Source of the DNA: Candidatus Hodarchaeota archaeon
GTDB lineage: Archaea > Asgardarchaeota > Heimdallarchaeia > Hodarchaeales > Hodarchaeaceae
Assembly: GCA_016840305.1 (NCBI GenBank)
Contig: JAEOSP010000280.1
Coordinates: forward strand, 1-7,320
Direction: 5' to 3'
Length of the DNA: 7,320 bases
Below, piece after piece: positions 1 to 6,135 of the stretch. Both the position numbers and the translations under genes were made by a program. A model generated the notes under the pieces. The model was not told where the DNA came from. It made no database searches and worked only from the letters and a program-made list of their open reading frames with translations. The stretch's first letter is position 1, and every line of letters begins with the position of its first letter.

Positions 1-54
1 GTAATAACAATATTACTCCAAGTAGAAGGAATAAACTCCGATTTAATTGTAAGG

Positions 55-61
55 TTTTTTT
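55..61 (+). terminator. Possible oligo-T terminator
   Basis: A run of seven T follows AAGG. Archaeal transcription often ends at oligo-T without a hairpin, so this could end a transcript entering from the left. It lies before the only open + strand frame closes at 88-90, and T runs are common in such AT-rich DNA, so the call is weak. Confidence 0.2.
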
Positions 62-224
62 CATCCTTTTCAACTCTTAATATTAGGTGATTAATCGGTT
101 TGAATTATAGAAGCATACCTAGTTAATCTGTCAGAATGTAATATACAATAAAGGGAAAACTATTTACCTAAATTTGTGATCCAAAGATCAAAACATCGTA
201 TTTCCATAGATACCAAAGATTAAT

Positions 225-228
225 GGAG
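225..228 (+). promoter_or_regulatory. Shine-Dalgarno GGAG for the transporter gene
   Basis: GGAG sits seven bases before the ATG at 236, a normal Shine-Dalgarno distance. An in-frame TAA at 230-232 lies between this site and the ATG, so no longer N-terminus is possible. Another ATG at 223 overlaps the site but opens only a 28-codon frame in a different phase. Confidence 0.6.
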
Positions 229-235
229 TTAATTT

Positions 236-1063
236 ATGGTAGTTCCTATATTAATAGCCTTGATTGGCACCTGTTCCTTGAATATCGGTTTCTTATTGCA
301 AAAAAGTGAAGCTTCAGACCTACCTTCAATCAAAGGACAGAAAATCCTTGAAACAATGACACTAGTTTTGAAATGTCGGAAATGGTTATTTGGTACATTA
401 TTAACTTCTACAGGTTGGATATTGTTTCTTATTGCTATTTCATTGGCCCCTCTATCTGTAATTGCACCATTGAACAATGCAGGAGTATTGGTACTAGTTT
501 TATTTGCAATTCTTTATCTAAACGAAAAACTGTCCCTATATGAATGGATTGGATTAGCAGCTATTATTTTAGGTGTAATATTAATCCCTATTTTTTCCTA
601 CACAGATACGCTAGAAACTCCAACTTTTGATACATCATTGGTTCTAATGATCACATTTTTGATAATTATATGCTTATCAATACTAGGAATATTACAAAAT
701 AAACTAGCTCCTGCAAAATCTGGTGCGTTTTTAGGATTTGCTTCAGGGATAACTGGTGGTTTAGGTGCTGTAGCTACTAAAGTGTTAAGCTTAGTCTATA
801 ATGATGTTTTTTCCCTTATTTTTGTTTTCTCTTGGTTCTTGATCTTTCAATTACTCTCGTTTCTGACACTTCAGACTGCTTTTCAGCGAGAAAGGGCCAC
901 AGTCGTTGTTCCATTGTTTAATAGTTTTTCTACCTTATTACCGGTTCTTTTCGGAGTACTAGCATTTTATGAAACCATTCCAATTGGCCAGATGATAGGC
1001 ATCTTTCTGATCGTAGCTGGAGCATCAGCACTTTTTCAATTTAGTGACCCAAATATTTCTTAG
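236..1063 (+). CDS. NIPA/EamA-like (DMT superfamily) membrane transporter
   Basis: A 275-residue integral membrane protein. About nine hydrophobic segments are visible (near residues 2-22, 50-70, 73-96, 103-120, 134-155, 162-182, 192-212, 222-245, 250-268). Two related halves can be seen: APLSVIAPLNNAGVLVL followed by YLNEKLSLYEWIGL (71-107), and TVVVPLFNSFSTLLPVLFG followed by YETIPIGQMIGI (222-256). This inverted-repeat architecture, with a short acidic or polar link and a final helix, is typical of the drug/metabolite transporter superfamily. The early LLQK, the A-P-L-S-V-I-A-P-L run and the nine-helix count recall the NIPA (magnesium transporter) branch, but the substrate cannot be read from sequence. 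A good Shine-Dalgarno supports the start. The stop lies 14 bases before the glycosylase start, so the two genes probably share a transcript. Confidence 0.8.
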   Translation: MVVPILIALIGTCSLNIGFLLQKSEASDLPSIKGQKILETMTLVLKCRKWLFGTLLTSTGWILFLIAISLAPLSVIAPLNNAGVLVLVLFAILYLNEKLSLYEWIGLAAIILGVILIPIFSYTDTLETPTFDTSLVLMITFLIIICLSILGILQNKLAPAKSGAFLGFASGITGGLGAVATKVLSLVYNDVFSLIFVFSWFLIFQLLSFLTLQTAFQRERATVVVPLFNSFSTLLPVLFGVLAFYETIPIGQMIGIFLIVAGASALFQFSDPNIS

Positions 1064-1064
1064 T

Positions 1065-1069
1065 GGTGA
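1065..1069 (+). promoter_or_regulatory. Shine-Dalgarno-like GGTGA deciding the glycosylase start
   Basis: GGTGA matches part of the archaeal anti-Shine-Dalgarno complement GGAGGTGA and lies eight bases before the ATG at 1078. It supports that ATG over the in-frame GTG codons at 1063 and 1066, which overlap or touch the stop codon of the transporter gene. Confidence 0.5.
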
Positions 1070-1077
1070 ATTATATC

Positions 1078-1926
1078 ATGCCAGAAGGACCAGAGGTTGA
1101 GGCAGTAAGGCAAGAGCTTCTCCAGTTACTCAACAAATCAGTAAAAATCACATTAACATCGTTATCACAGAAATATCCTAAGTATCAAAATAAGCAAGAA
1201 GAATTCACTCAATTTGATGATCAAAAAATTCAGAATATTACCAGATACAATAAATTTCTTGTTTGGGAATTAGAAAGTGAAGTAGTTATACTTAATCATC
1301 TCGGTATGTCTGGAAGATGGCTTGTATTGGATTCCCTTGATGAATTAGAATCAAAGAGTACCCATCCCAAAGTAATTCTTCAAATGGAGTCTCCTCCACA
1401 TGCGGTGTTTGATGATTCCAGAAATTTTGGTCAATTTCGAACCTTTCCGTCACTAGAAGCAGTTAAACGATATCGACCAATAAAAACATTGGGGATTGAT
1501 GGATTAGTAAAAGATTTTCCAATGCTTCGATTCTTAACAATGTTAGAGGAACAAAGGTTTCAGAATAAGCCTTTGGGAGAATTACTCATGGACCCACGCT
1601 TAGTTTCAGGAATAGGTAATATCTACAAATCAGAAATTCTGTTCGAAGCAAAGCTTAATCCAGAACGTGAAATACCAAGTTTGTCGAATCCCGAGAAAAA
1701 TAATCTGGGAAATTCAATTTCTAAGATATTACTCAAAGCCCTCTTTGATAAGGGTAGTTCTTTTGACGCTCGTTACGTTCTTCCATCGAGTGACACAGGA
1801 CAAGCGCAACGATGGCACAGAGTATACCAAAGACGAGATGATCCGTGTAAGTATTGTAAAACACCAATCAAAAGAAAGATTCAAAGACAACGAAGTACTT
1901 TCTTTTGTCCAAAGTGTCAAAAATAA
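1078..1926 (+). CDS. mutM: Formamidopyrimidine-DNA glycosylase (Fpg/MutM)
   Basis: A complete 282-residue bifunctional DNA glycosylase/AP lyase that would excise 8-oxoguanine and ring-opened purines. The N-terminus is MPEGPEVE; after Met removal Pro2 is the Schiff-base nucleophile and Glu3 the catalytic acid, so translation must begin at this ATG and not at the upstream in-frame GTG codons. Other family landmarks are Lys59 (RYNKF), HLGMSGRW (74-81), DDSRNFG (112-118), and the helix-two-turn-helix segment LLMDPRLVSGIGNIYKSEIL (169-188) with the DNA-contacting Asn181. The C-terminal zinc finger has Cys257-x2-Cys260-x16-Cys277-x2-Cys280 and Arg272, the standard spacing. Length is normal. The gene follows the transporter by 14 bases and converges on the HMGS-like gene. 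Fpg is mainly bacterial, so an archaeal copy probably reflects old gene transfer; this is inference. Nei is a less likely alternative. Confidence 0.95.
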   Translation: MPEGPEVEAVRQELLQLLNKSVKITLTSLSQKYPKYQNKQEEFTQFDDQKIQNITRYNKFLVWELESEVVILNHLGMSGRWLVLDSLDELESKSTHPKVILQMESPPHAVFDDSRNFGQFRTFPSLEAVKRYRPIKTLGIDGLVKDFPMLRFLTMLEEQRFQNKPLGELLMDPRLVSGIGNIYKSEILFEAKLNPEREIPSLSNPEKNNLGNSISKILLKALFDKGSSFDARYVLPSSDTGQAQRWHRVYQRRDDPCKYCKTPIKRKIQRQRSTFFCPKCQK

Positions 1927-1941
1927 AATATTCAAGAGAGT

Positions 1942-3624
1942 TTACTGAGGTCTTGCAAAATCACTACGTAATGGTGCATACATTGGAACATAAAGGATAG
2001 GTACCCAATCTTTGGGAGTGGGTCGCCAACGTCCGATTATTGCTTTTACTTCTTGTCCCTCTATGAAATTACAGATTTTTGGATTATAGTTGAATGCTCT
2101 AACCATTTTCTGATCAAACATTGACCAGAAAGGGCTTTCAGGATGACCTGCCTGCTTCTTTCCACCAAAAAAGGTAACTTTCGTAACCTTTGCGCGCATA
2201 GGAATCCTGATTTCTACCAATTTTGTTCCACAAATCCTTTTCGCATCGCTTTTCTTTTTTTGGATCCCTCTGAGGCATTTACCTTTCAATTCCAAGAATT
2301 TCTCTGGAGGAGCAAAATCTGGAAAATTATCAGCAGCCCAACTATCTCCAAAATAAACTGCACCGCATTCAGGACACCCCTCAACTTGATAGCTTTCTTT
2401 TGATAGGGGTTCTACTTCCAAGAGAGCGACATGTTTAGCAACTTTTTCAGGGTTATCACGGAAATTAATATAATCTTCAACAGAGATTTTTTGTTTATAA
2501 TCAATTTGCTCTTGTACGGTTGGAACTTCACCATTAGCTACTTTAGATCCGTCGACTTGCAATTTTATACTAATAACATCTGATCCTGCACCTGACCCAT
2601 AAAGAACAGTCATAATCTCATCACCTTTCTTTGCTGTTTCCATCGCAGCACACAGTGCTGTTGGAACAGTTGCAGAATACCCGTTCGCTATTTGAGGAGC
2701 AAGGTTTGAAATTTTAACCTTGGGTTCAATACCAAGCATATTTCCATTCTCATTAAATTTCTTCTCTGCTAACTCTATTCCAAAATGATTAGAAACATCT
2801 AATAAAGCTTCATTGGGAAAAGAACCATTAGGACTATGAATGACCCATGTTTTCCTTGGAAGGCAATCAGGAGACATGCTATAACGTTCAACATGCTTCT
2901 TTACTGCAGAAAGAATCATTCCACGAAAAGCTAGACTTGTTCCCTGTCCTTCGTGTTCAGGGAATGGTTCACCTTCTTTCCGAATAAAATCAGAGAAATC
3001 ATAATTTACAGAGGTTCGACCTTCGAGTGAGGCGATACCTCCACCATTTTCTTTACCAAGGATCATGGTAGTTGAGTAAAAGGAAGCAGAAAATTCTAAA
3101 TCATCTCCAGGTGCTCCTTGTGAAGCATCAGTAGCCGTAATAGCGACATAGCGACAACGGTCAGCATCAATAAGTGCAGCACCAATTTCAAGAAATTCGC
3201 CGAAGGGTTTGCAAGCAAATTCACCTCGAACTCCGAATCTCAGATTTGTTACACCTGTTTTCCCTGCAAGTGCAGTACTGGATTTCACCGCATAGGGGTA
3301 TGATTCTGATACAACGAACAATGCATCGATTTGATGAGGTTCAATACCAGCTCGCTTAATAGCATAATTGAAAGATCTAATACCTGCAGTTAAAGCATCT
3401 TCGTTTGGGCCAGGGACTATTTTTTCGCGTAACATTAAGCGTTGATTGTAGATCCAGCGAACAGTACTTAAAGCTTTACCACGAAAACGATTCACGGTAC
3501 GTTTCATCATACGCAGCGCAATCTTATAGTTTAATTGAGACATTGCGTGATAGTGATCAACTAGCTCCTCGATTTCCAATCTATTCCCAGGAATGAACGC
3601 AGCTATAGATTTAATTTCAGCCAT
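1942..3624 (-). CDS. Archaeal-type HMG-CoA synthase-like protein fused to a DUF35 zinc-ribbon/OB-fold domain
   Basis: A 560-residue cytosolic protein. Residues 1-355 form a thiolase-fold HMGS-like domain; the family condenses acetyl-CoA with acetoacetyl-CoA in the mevalonate pathway. Visible active-site parts are Glu107 (SESYPYAVK), the nucleophile Cys138 (GEFACK), His263 (IHSPNG), Asn314 (IANGYS) and the loop YGSGAGSD (342-349). Residues 370-400 correspond to the archaeal HMGS C-terminal helix. Residues 415-560 look like DUF35: a zinc knuckle Cys417-x2-Cys420, later cysteines at 450 and 465, then OB-fold strands (RIPMRAKVTKVTFFGG and GQEVKAIIGRW). Oddities are the fusion itself, a basic insertion near residues 25-65, CKPFGEF where archaeal HMGS normally has CKAGTAA, and Ser268 where a CoA-binding Lys is usual. 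It may therefore use another acyl substrate. An in-frame TAA at 3628-3630 fixes the start at ATG 3624. Confidence 0.85.
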   Translation of the reverse strand: MAEIKSIAAFIPGNRLEIEELVDHYHAMSQLNYKIALRMMKRTVNRFRGKALSTVRWIYNQRLMLREKIVPGPNEDALTAGIRSFNYAIKRAGIEPHQIDALFVVSESYPYAVKSSTALAGKTGVTNLRFGVRGEFACKPFGEFLEIGAALIDADRCRYVAITATDASQGAPGDDLEFSASFYSTTMILGKENGGGIASLEGRTSVNYDFSDFIRKEGEPFPEHEGQGTSLAFRGMILSAVKKHVERYSMSPDCLPRKTWVIHSPNGSFPNEALLDVSNHFGIELAEKKFNENGNMLGIEPKVKISNLAPQIANGYSATVPTALCAAMETAKKGDEIMTVLYGSGAGSDVISIKLQVDGSKVANGEVPTVQEQIDYKQKISVEDYINFRDNPEKVAKHVALLEVEPLSKESYQVEGCPECGAVYFGDSWAADNFPDFAPPEKFLELKGKCLRGIQKKKSDAKRICGTKLVEIRIPMRAKVTKVTFFGGKKQAGHPESPFWSMFDQKMVRAFNYNPKICNFIEGQEVKAIIGRWRPTPKDWVPILYVPMYAPLRSDFARPQ

Positions 3625-3653
3625 AAATTACAAATCCAAATTTATTAACAATT

Positions 3654-3661
3654 ATTATAAA
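3654..3661 (-). promoter_or_regulatory. TATA box for the HMGS-DUF35 gene
   Basis: Read on the - strand the element is TTTATAAT. Its centre is about 33 bases before the ATG at 3624, so a start some 25-27 bases downstream would give a transcript with a leader of only a few bases. No Shine-Dalgarno is seen before this ATG, which fits a very short leader or leaderless message. Confidence 0.5.
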
Positions 3662-3748
3662 GATATGAATTCTATTTTATTAGAATTTTCTAATTCTATC
3701 CTATAAGTATCTATATACGCTGTGATTGTTTTTATTCGGTGCATTTGA

Positions 3749-3907
3749 TTAATAGTCAGCAGAAATTACCTATTGCGAAGAGATTTACCTATAATAGAGT
3801 ATCAAGTGGTAATTTCCACTATAGTTCGGAATTGGTACGAAAAGAAAAATGGTTTTAAAGGTTACTGGAGAGATTTTCAACAGAAATGGGTTCACGATAT
3901 GGTTTAG
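3749..3907 (+). other. Short protein-like open frame, possible gene remnant
   Basis: A + strand frame stays open for 52 codons between a TGA at 3746-3748 and a TAG at 3905-3907. It has no ATG near its beginning; TTG at 3773 and GTG at 3806 are the only candidate early starts, and neither has a clear Shine-Dalgarno. The translation is rich in charged and aromatic residues (TIVRNWYEKKNGFKGYW and DFQQKWVHDMV), unlike the Ile/Leu/Asn/Lys-dominated chance frames of such AT-rich DNA. It could be the C-terminal end of a decayed gene, for example of a transposase, or chance. No family is recognised. Confidence 0.2.
3762..3816. repeat. 9-bp perfect inverted repeat with a 37-base spacer
   Basis: GAAATTACC (3762-3770) is the exact reverse complement of GGTAATTTC (3808-3816). 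A degenerate direct copy of the left arm, AGATTTACCTAT (3781-3792), lies between the arms and resembles GAAATTACCTAT (3762-3773). The right arm overlaps a 5-bp hairpin, AGTGG (3805-3809) with CCACT (3816-3820). It could be an operator, a small RNA fold or chance in AT-rich DNA. Confidence 0.3.
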
Positions 3908-3921
3908 CGTTTGAAAAAGGA

Positions 3922-3928
3922 TTTTTTT
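3922..3928 (+). terminator. Oligo-T tract, possible terminator
   Basis: Seven T on the + strand follow GAAAAAGGA, so A5 and T7 can pair weakly across GGA. On the + strand this would end any transcript of the short frame ending at 3907; on the - strand the A5 gives only five T after the membrane-protein gene. No strong GC hairpin is present. Confidence 0.2.
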
Positions 3929-4010
3929 CTTGAAATTCCTAATCGAATGTAATACTAAGTTCTTGTAACCTTGAAATTAACTTCACTTCTTTCATATAGT
4001 AACATCTTAT

Positions 4011-6005
4011 TCATAGATTTTGTTGAGATAGGATTTTTAATATTAAATATTTGAATTCTGCTGTATTTTCAAAATCACCAGATAAGATTATCCTACCATC
4101 TCTTGTTTGCAGTTCGAGACTTTTCTTTTCCCAAACAGTTAGTTGACGTAACCATTTCAGATTTTCCAATTGAATTTCTTTTTTTGTGAAGGGGAGAATA
4201 CTTTCACGAATGCTGATTTTATCTTTATAAATTGATAGAATTGTCCGATTATGTAAAGATTCTAAGAAAATAAAGAGACAAATAGCGATTCCTATAATCA
4301 GTGTCAATAACCGACTGAATTCATCTGAAAAGCCAAAAACTAGTTTAGGGATGGAAAATAGCAGCCTTGAAATTGAATCTATGAATGGTTGAATAAACCA
4401 AGGAAATCCGAAGCTGACAAGAACAAATACTATGTAGATAACACTAATGATCAGTCCAAAACTATAAGCTGATCGTTCTTTCCATGCTCTTGGAAGAATC
4501 CACTTTCTTGGAGTTATTATATCAACTCGATCATCTCTCTTCTGAATTTCAATCTGAGAACTATCATATGATATTCCCTGAAATTCTTTTAGCTTTTTAG
4601 CTTGATGATCTTTATCCATGGAAGGTTTGCGCAGTTTCGTTTCTTTTAAAAGATGAATTAACGGTGTTTGTAAATGTTCTGGTTGGAATGTGTGGGATTG
4701 ATCATCTGATATATCTACTAAAGGAATATCCAAGAGCTCTGCAATTTTCTGAGCATATACATCAATCCAATTACAATCGAACAGAGGCGGTTTAGAAGAA
4801 TCATGAAATCTCCCTAAATGTTCTGAATGAAGAAAGAGAGGAACATTATGCTCAAGATTATCAATTTTATATCTTATTCCCACTTCCCAATCTATTGAAT
4901 AGTGATAGGTTGAATATTGTGTTCCAATCCAACCTACTCGGACAAATGCATCTTCCTCAAATCCTTTATATATAGTGACAACCGCATTATGAGGGACAGA
5001 TTCAATAATAATGTCATCTCCCTGACGTACCTGTCTTTTACTGGGATTAATGAATACAAGGGGCTCAGAAAAAAATCTAAATTTAAATTGTCTAAATAAT
5101 AAGTGTCCAACCATGATAAATGGCCATGATAGAAATCTACCAAAAAAATAATCAAGAATAAGCCAAGAAATAAACATAACCAATAATCCTATTCGTAATA
5201 TATAGAGAAGAAGAGAGAGAGCAAATGATACGGGTAGATCAATGTAAAACCTCTCATTAATTAACACAGAAAAGCTATAAAATATTATTAAAATCGAAGA
5301 AATTATCATAATGGATATCGCTATATTTTTTATCCAATGATATCTCTTATCACCAGTTTTAGGATAAAAACAATATTCATGGGGATCGTTGAACAAAGTT
5401 GGGGAGATTTTGCCAGAATCCTGAGTATAGATTTCTGGAGAAAATGGTTCCATACACTTAGTAATATACAGCAAAATTAATCCAGAACCCAAAAACACAA
5501 CCCAGTGTATTATTAGCTCTAATACTGTGTATGGAGTTGTAATTTCTTTAATTTCCATATTTACAGTTACCTCTCCTAGAGAAATTGCTCCTCCTGTTGT
5601 AAAATTCCTATTTTCGATCACTAAATAATAATTCTGAGTCTTTGGAACAATATAATCATAAGATAATAGAGAGGTATTTAATTGTGAGGCGGTTGTAAGA
5701 ACCTGAAATTCTACCGCGTCTTCATTATATTTTTCGATATTTGCGGAATCCAGTAACAAAATATCTACAGATATTCCTGATTCGACATCGATGCGAGTTG
5801 AATATTTCCTGTTCTCCTCCCAGGATAATTTCCAGATAAAACTTTCATTCGAGTGAAGGGTAACATTTCCTTCTAATGTTGTGATCTGTAGAGAATAGAA
5901 AATACTACTGAATACAAAAAAAGTAAGAATTAGTAAATACATTGTACCAAAGATATTCTTCAATTTATTCTTGTGTTTCATTATTGACACTGGCCTTCTA
6001 CTCAT
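4011..6005 (-). CDS. Multi-pass membrane protein with beta-rich ectodomain and PH-like C-terminus; function unknown
   Basis: A 664-residue protein of no recognised named family. Predicted order: signal-anchor helix (18-38); outside domain (about 41-160) with four N-glycosylation sequons (Asn47, 53, 110, 134) and a pre-peptidase-C/GOLD-like pattern, seen in SVDILLLDSANIEKY (79-93), YDYIVPKTQNYYLVIENRN (116-134) and GEVTVNMEI (144-152); helices near 161-183, 226-248 and 259-287; a large cytosolic part (290-512) with a beta-rich stretch (318-392); helices near 513-535 and 563-582; and a cytosolic tail (587-660) that reads like a bacterial/archaeal PH domain (LSIYKDKISIRE, IQLENLKWLRQL, SLELQTRDGRIILSG). 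This topology puts all the ectodomain sequons outside. ATG 6005 is used here; an in-frame stop at 6012-6014 bars anything longer, and Met9 (ATG 5981) is an alternative start. It is divergent from the secreted glycoprotein gene. A sensor, scaffold or surface-assembly role is possible but unproven. Confidence 0.7.
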   Translation of the reverse strand: MSRRPVSIMKHKNKLKNIFGTMYLLILTFFVFSSIFYSLQITTLEGNVTLHSNESFIWKLSWEENRKYSTRIDVESGISVDILLLDSANIEKYNEDAVEFQVLTTASQLNTSLLSYDYIVPKTQNYYLVIENRNFTTGGAISLGEVTVNMEIKEITTPYTVLELIIHWVVFLGSGLILLYITKCMEPFSPEIYTQDSGKISPTLFNDPHEYCFYPKTGDKRYHWIKNIAISIMIISSILIIFYSFSVLINERFYIDLPVSFALSLLLYILRIGLLVMFISWLILDYFFGRFLSWPFIMVGHLLFRQFKFRFFSEPLVFINPSKRQVRQGDDIIIESVPHNAVVTIYKGFEEDAFVRVGWIGTQYSTYHYSIDWEVGIRYKIDNLEHNVPLFLHSEHLGRFHDSSKPPLFDCNWIDVYAQKIAELLDIPLVDISDDQSHTFQPEHLQTPLIHLLKETKLRKPSMDKDHQAKKLKEFQGISYDSSQIEIQKRDDRVDIITPRKWILPRAWKERSAYSFGLIISVIYIVFVLVSFGFPWFIQPFIDSISRLLFSIPKLVFGFSDEFSRLLTLIIGIAICLFIFLESLHNRTILSIYKDKISIRESILPFTKKEIQLENLKWLRQLTVWEKKSLELQTRDGRIILSGDFENTAEFKYLILKILSQQNL

Positions 6006-6058
6006 TCTTATTCAGTGAGCTTCTAAACAGATATTCGTGTCTGGTCTCCATCAAACCA

Positions 6059-6067
6059 TTATAATAA
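6059..6067 (-). promoter_or_regulatory. TATA-like element for the membrane-protein gene
   Basis: Read on the - strand the element is TTATTATAA, centred about 58 bases before ATG 6005. Transcription starting about 25 bases downstream would leave a leader of roughly 30 bases. No Shine-Dalgarno precedes ATG 6005; a weak AGAAGG lies 12 bases before the alternative ATG at 5981. Confidence 0.35.
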
Positions 6068-6105
6068 GTCTATCCAGAGTGGCCTTTTATGCAGCTAAAA
6101 TGACC

Positions 6106-6113
6106 TTTATAAA
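6106..6113 (+). promoter_or_regulatory. TATA box giving a probable leaderless transcript
   Basis: TTTATAAA is centred about 26 bases before the ATG at 6136, exactly where an archaeal TATA box would place the transcription start on or next to the first base of the start codon. There is no Shine-Dalgarno between the box and the ATG, so translation from a leaderless message is the simplest reading. Confidence 0.6.
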
Positions 6114-6135
6114 CTCCTAAGCGATTTCTGAATAT

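Larger units (their letters stand above)
1..235. other. Non-coding leader region upstream of the transporter gene
   Basis: No convincing gene is visible here. One + strand frame is open from the window edge to a TGA at 88-90 (29 codons, VITILLQVEG at its start), which could be the end of a gene lying to the left or chance. The stretch is very AT-rich. A weak TATA-like element (ATATACAATA, 141-150) lies about 85 bases before the transporter start and could drive it with a leader of roughly 65 bases. No tRNA-like or riboswitch-like fold was recognised by eye. Confidence 0.4.
3625..4010. other. 386-base intergenic region
   Basis: This gap lies between two genes that both run on the - strand. 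Its left end holds the promoter of the HMGS-DUF35 gene. The middle (3749-3907) contains a short + strand open frame of protein-like composition and an inverted repeat, each described separately. The right end (3908-4010) holds an A5/T7 pair (3914-3928) and nothing else recognisable. No tRNA, CRISPR repeat or insertion-sequence end was seen. Confidence 0.5.

Noticed and set aside
162..170. ATTTACCTA occurring upstream of the transporter and again at 3783-3791.
   Set aside because: A 9-base AT-rich match is expected many times by chance in a window of this size and composition.
223..309. 28-codon frame from ATG 223 overlapping the transporter start.
   Set aside because: Its ATG lies inside the Shine-Dalgarno of the transporter gene, and the frame has no ribosome-binding site of its own and no meaningful sequence.
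1063..1077. Longer N-terminus for the glycosylase from GTG 1063 (VVNYI before MPEGPE).
   Set aside because: Fpg needs a free N-terminal proline as nucleophile, so translation must begin at the ATG of MPEGPE; GGTGA at 1065-1069 also suits that ATG.
1667..1948. Overlapping frames on both strands within the 3' half of the glycosylase gene.
   Set aside because: They are shadows: the glycosylase frame carries all family motifs through to its zinc finger, and the alternative translations show no recognisable domain.
2143..2403. + strand open frames inside the HMGS-DUF35 gene (also 3174-3359 and 3405-3596).
   Set aside because: They lie antisense to a gene with clear family motifs and have no Shine-Dalgarno or protein-family resemblance.
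3625..4010. Possible complete insertion sequence or CRISPR array in the largest gap.
   Set aside because: There are no regularly spaced repeats, no terminal inverted repeats with target duplications, and no intact transposase frame.
4917..5155. Short frames on both strands inside the membrane-protein gene.
   Set aside because: The main frame has continuous membrane-segment and domain structure through this part; the short frames only mirror its hydrophobic composition.
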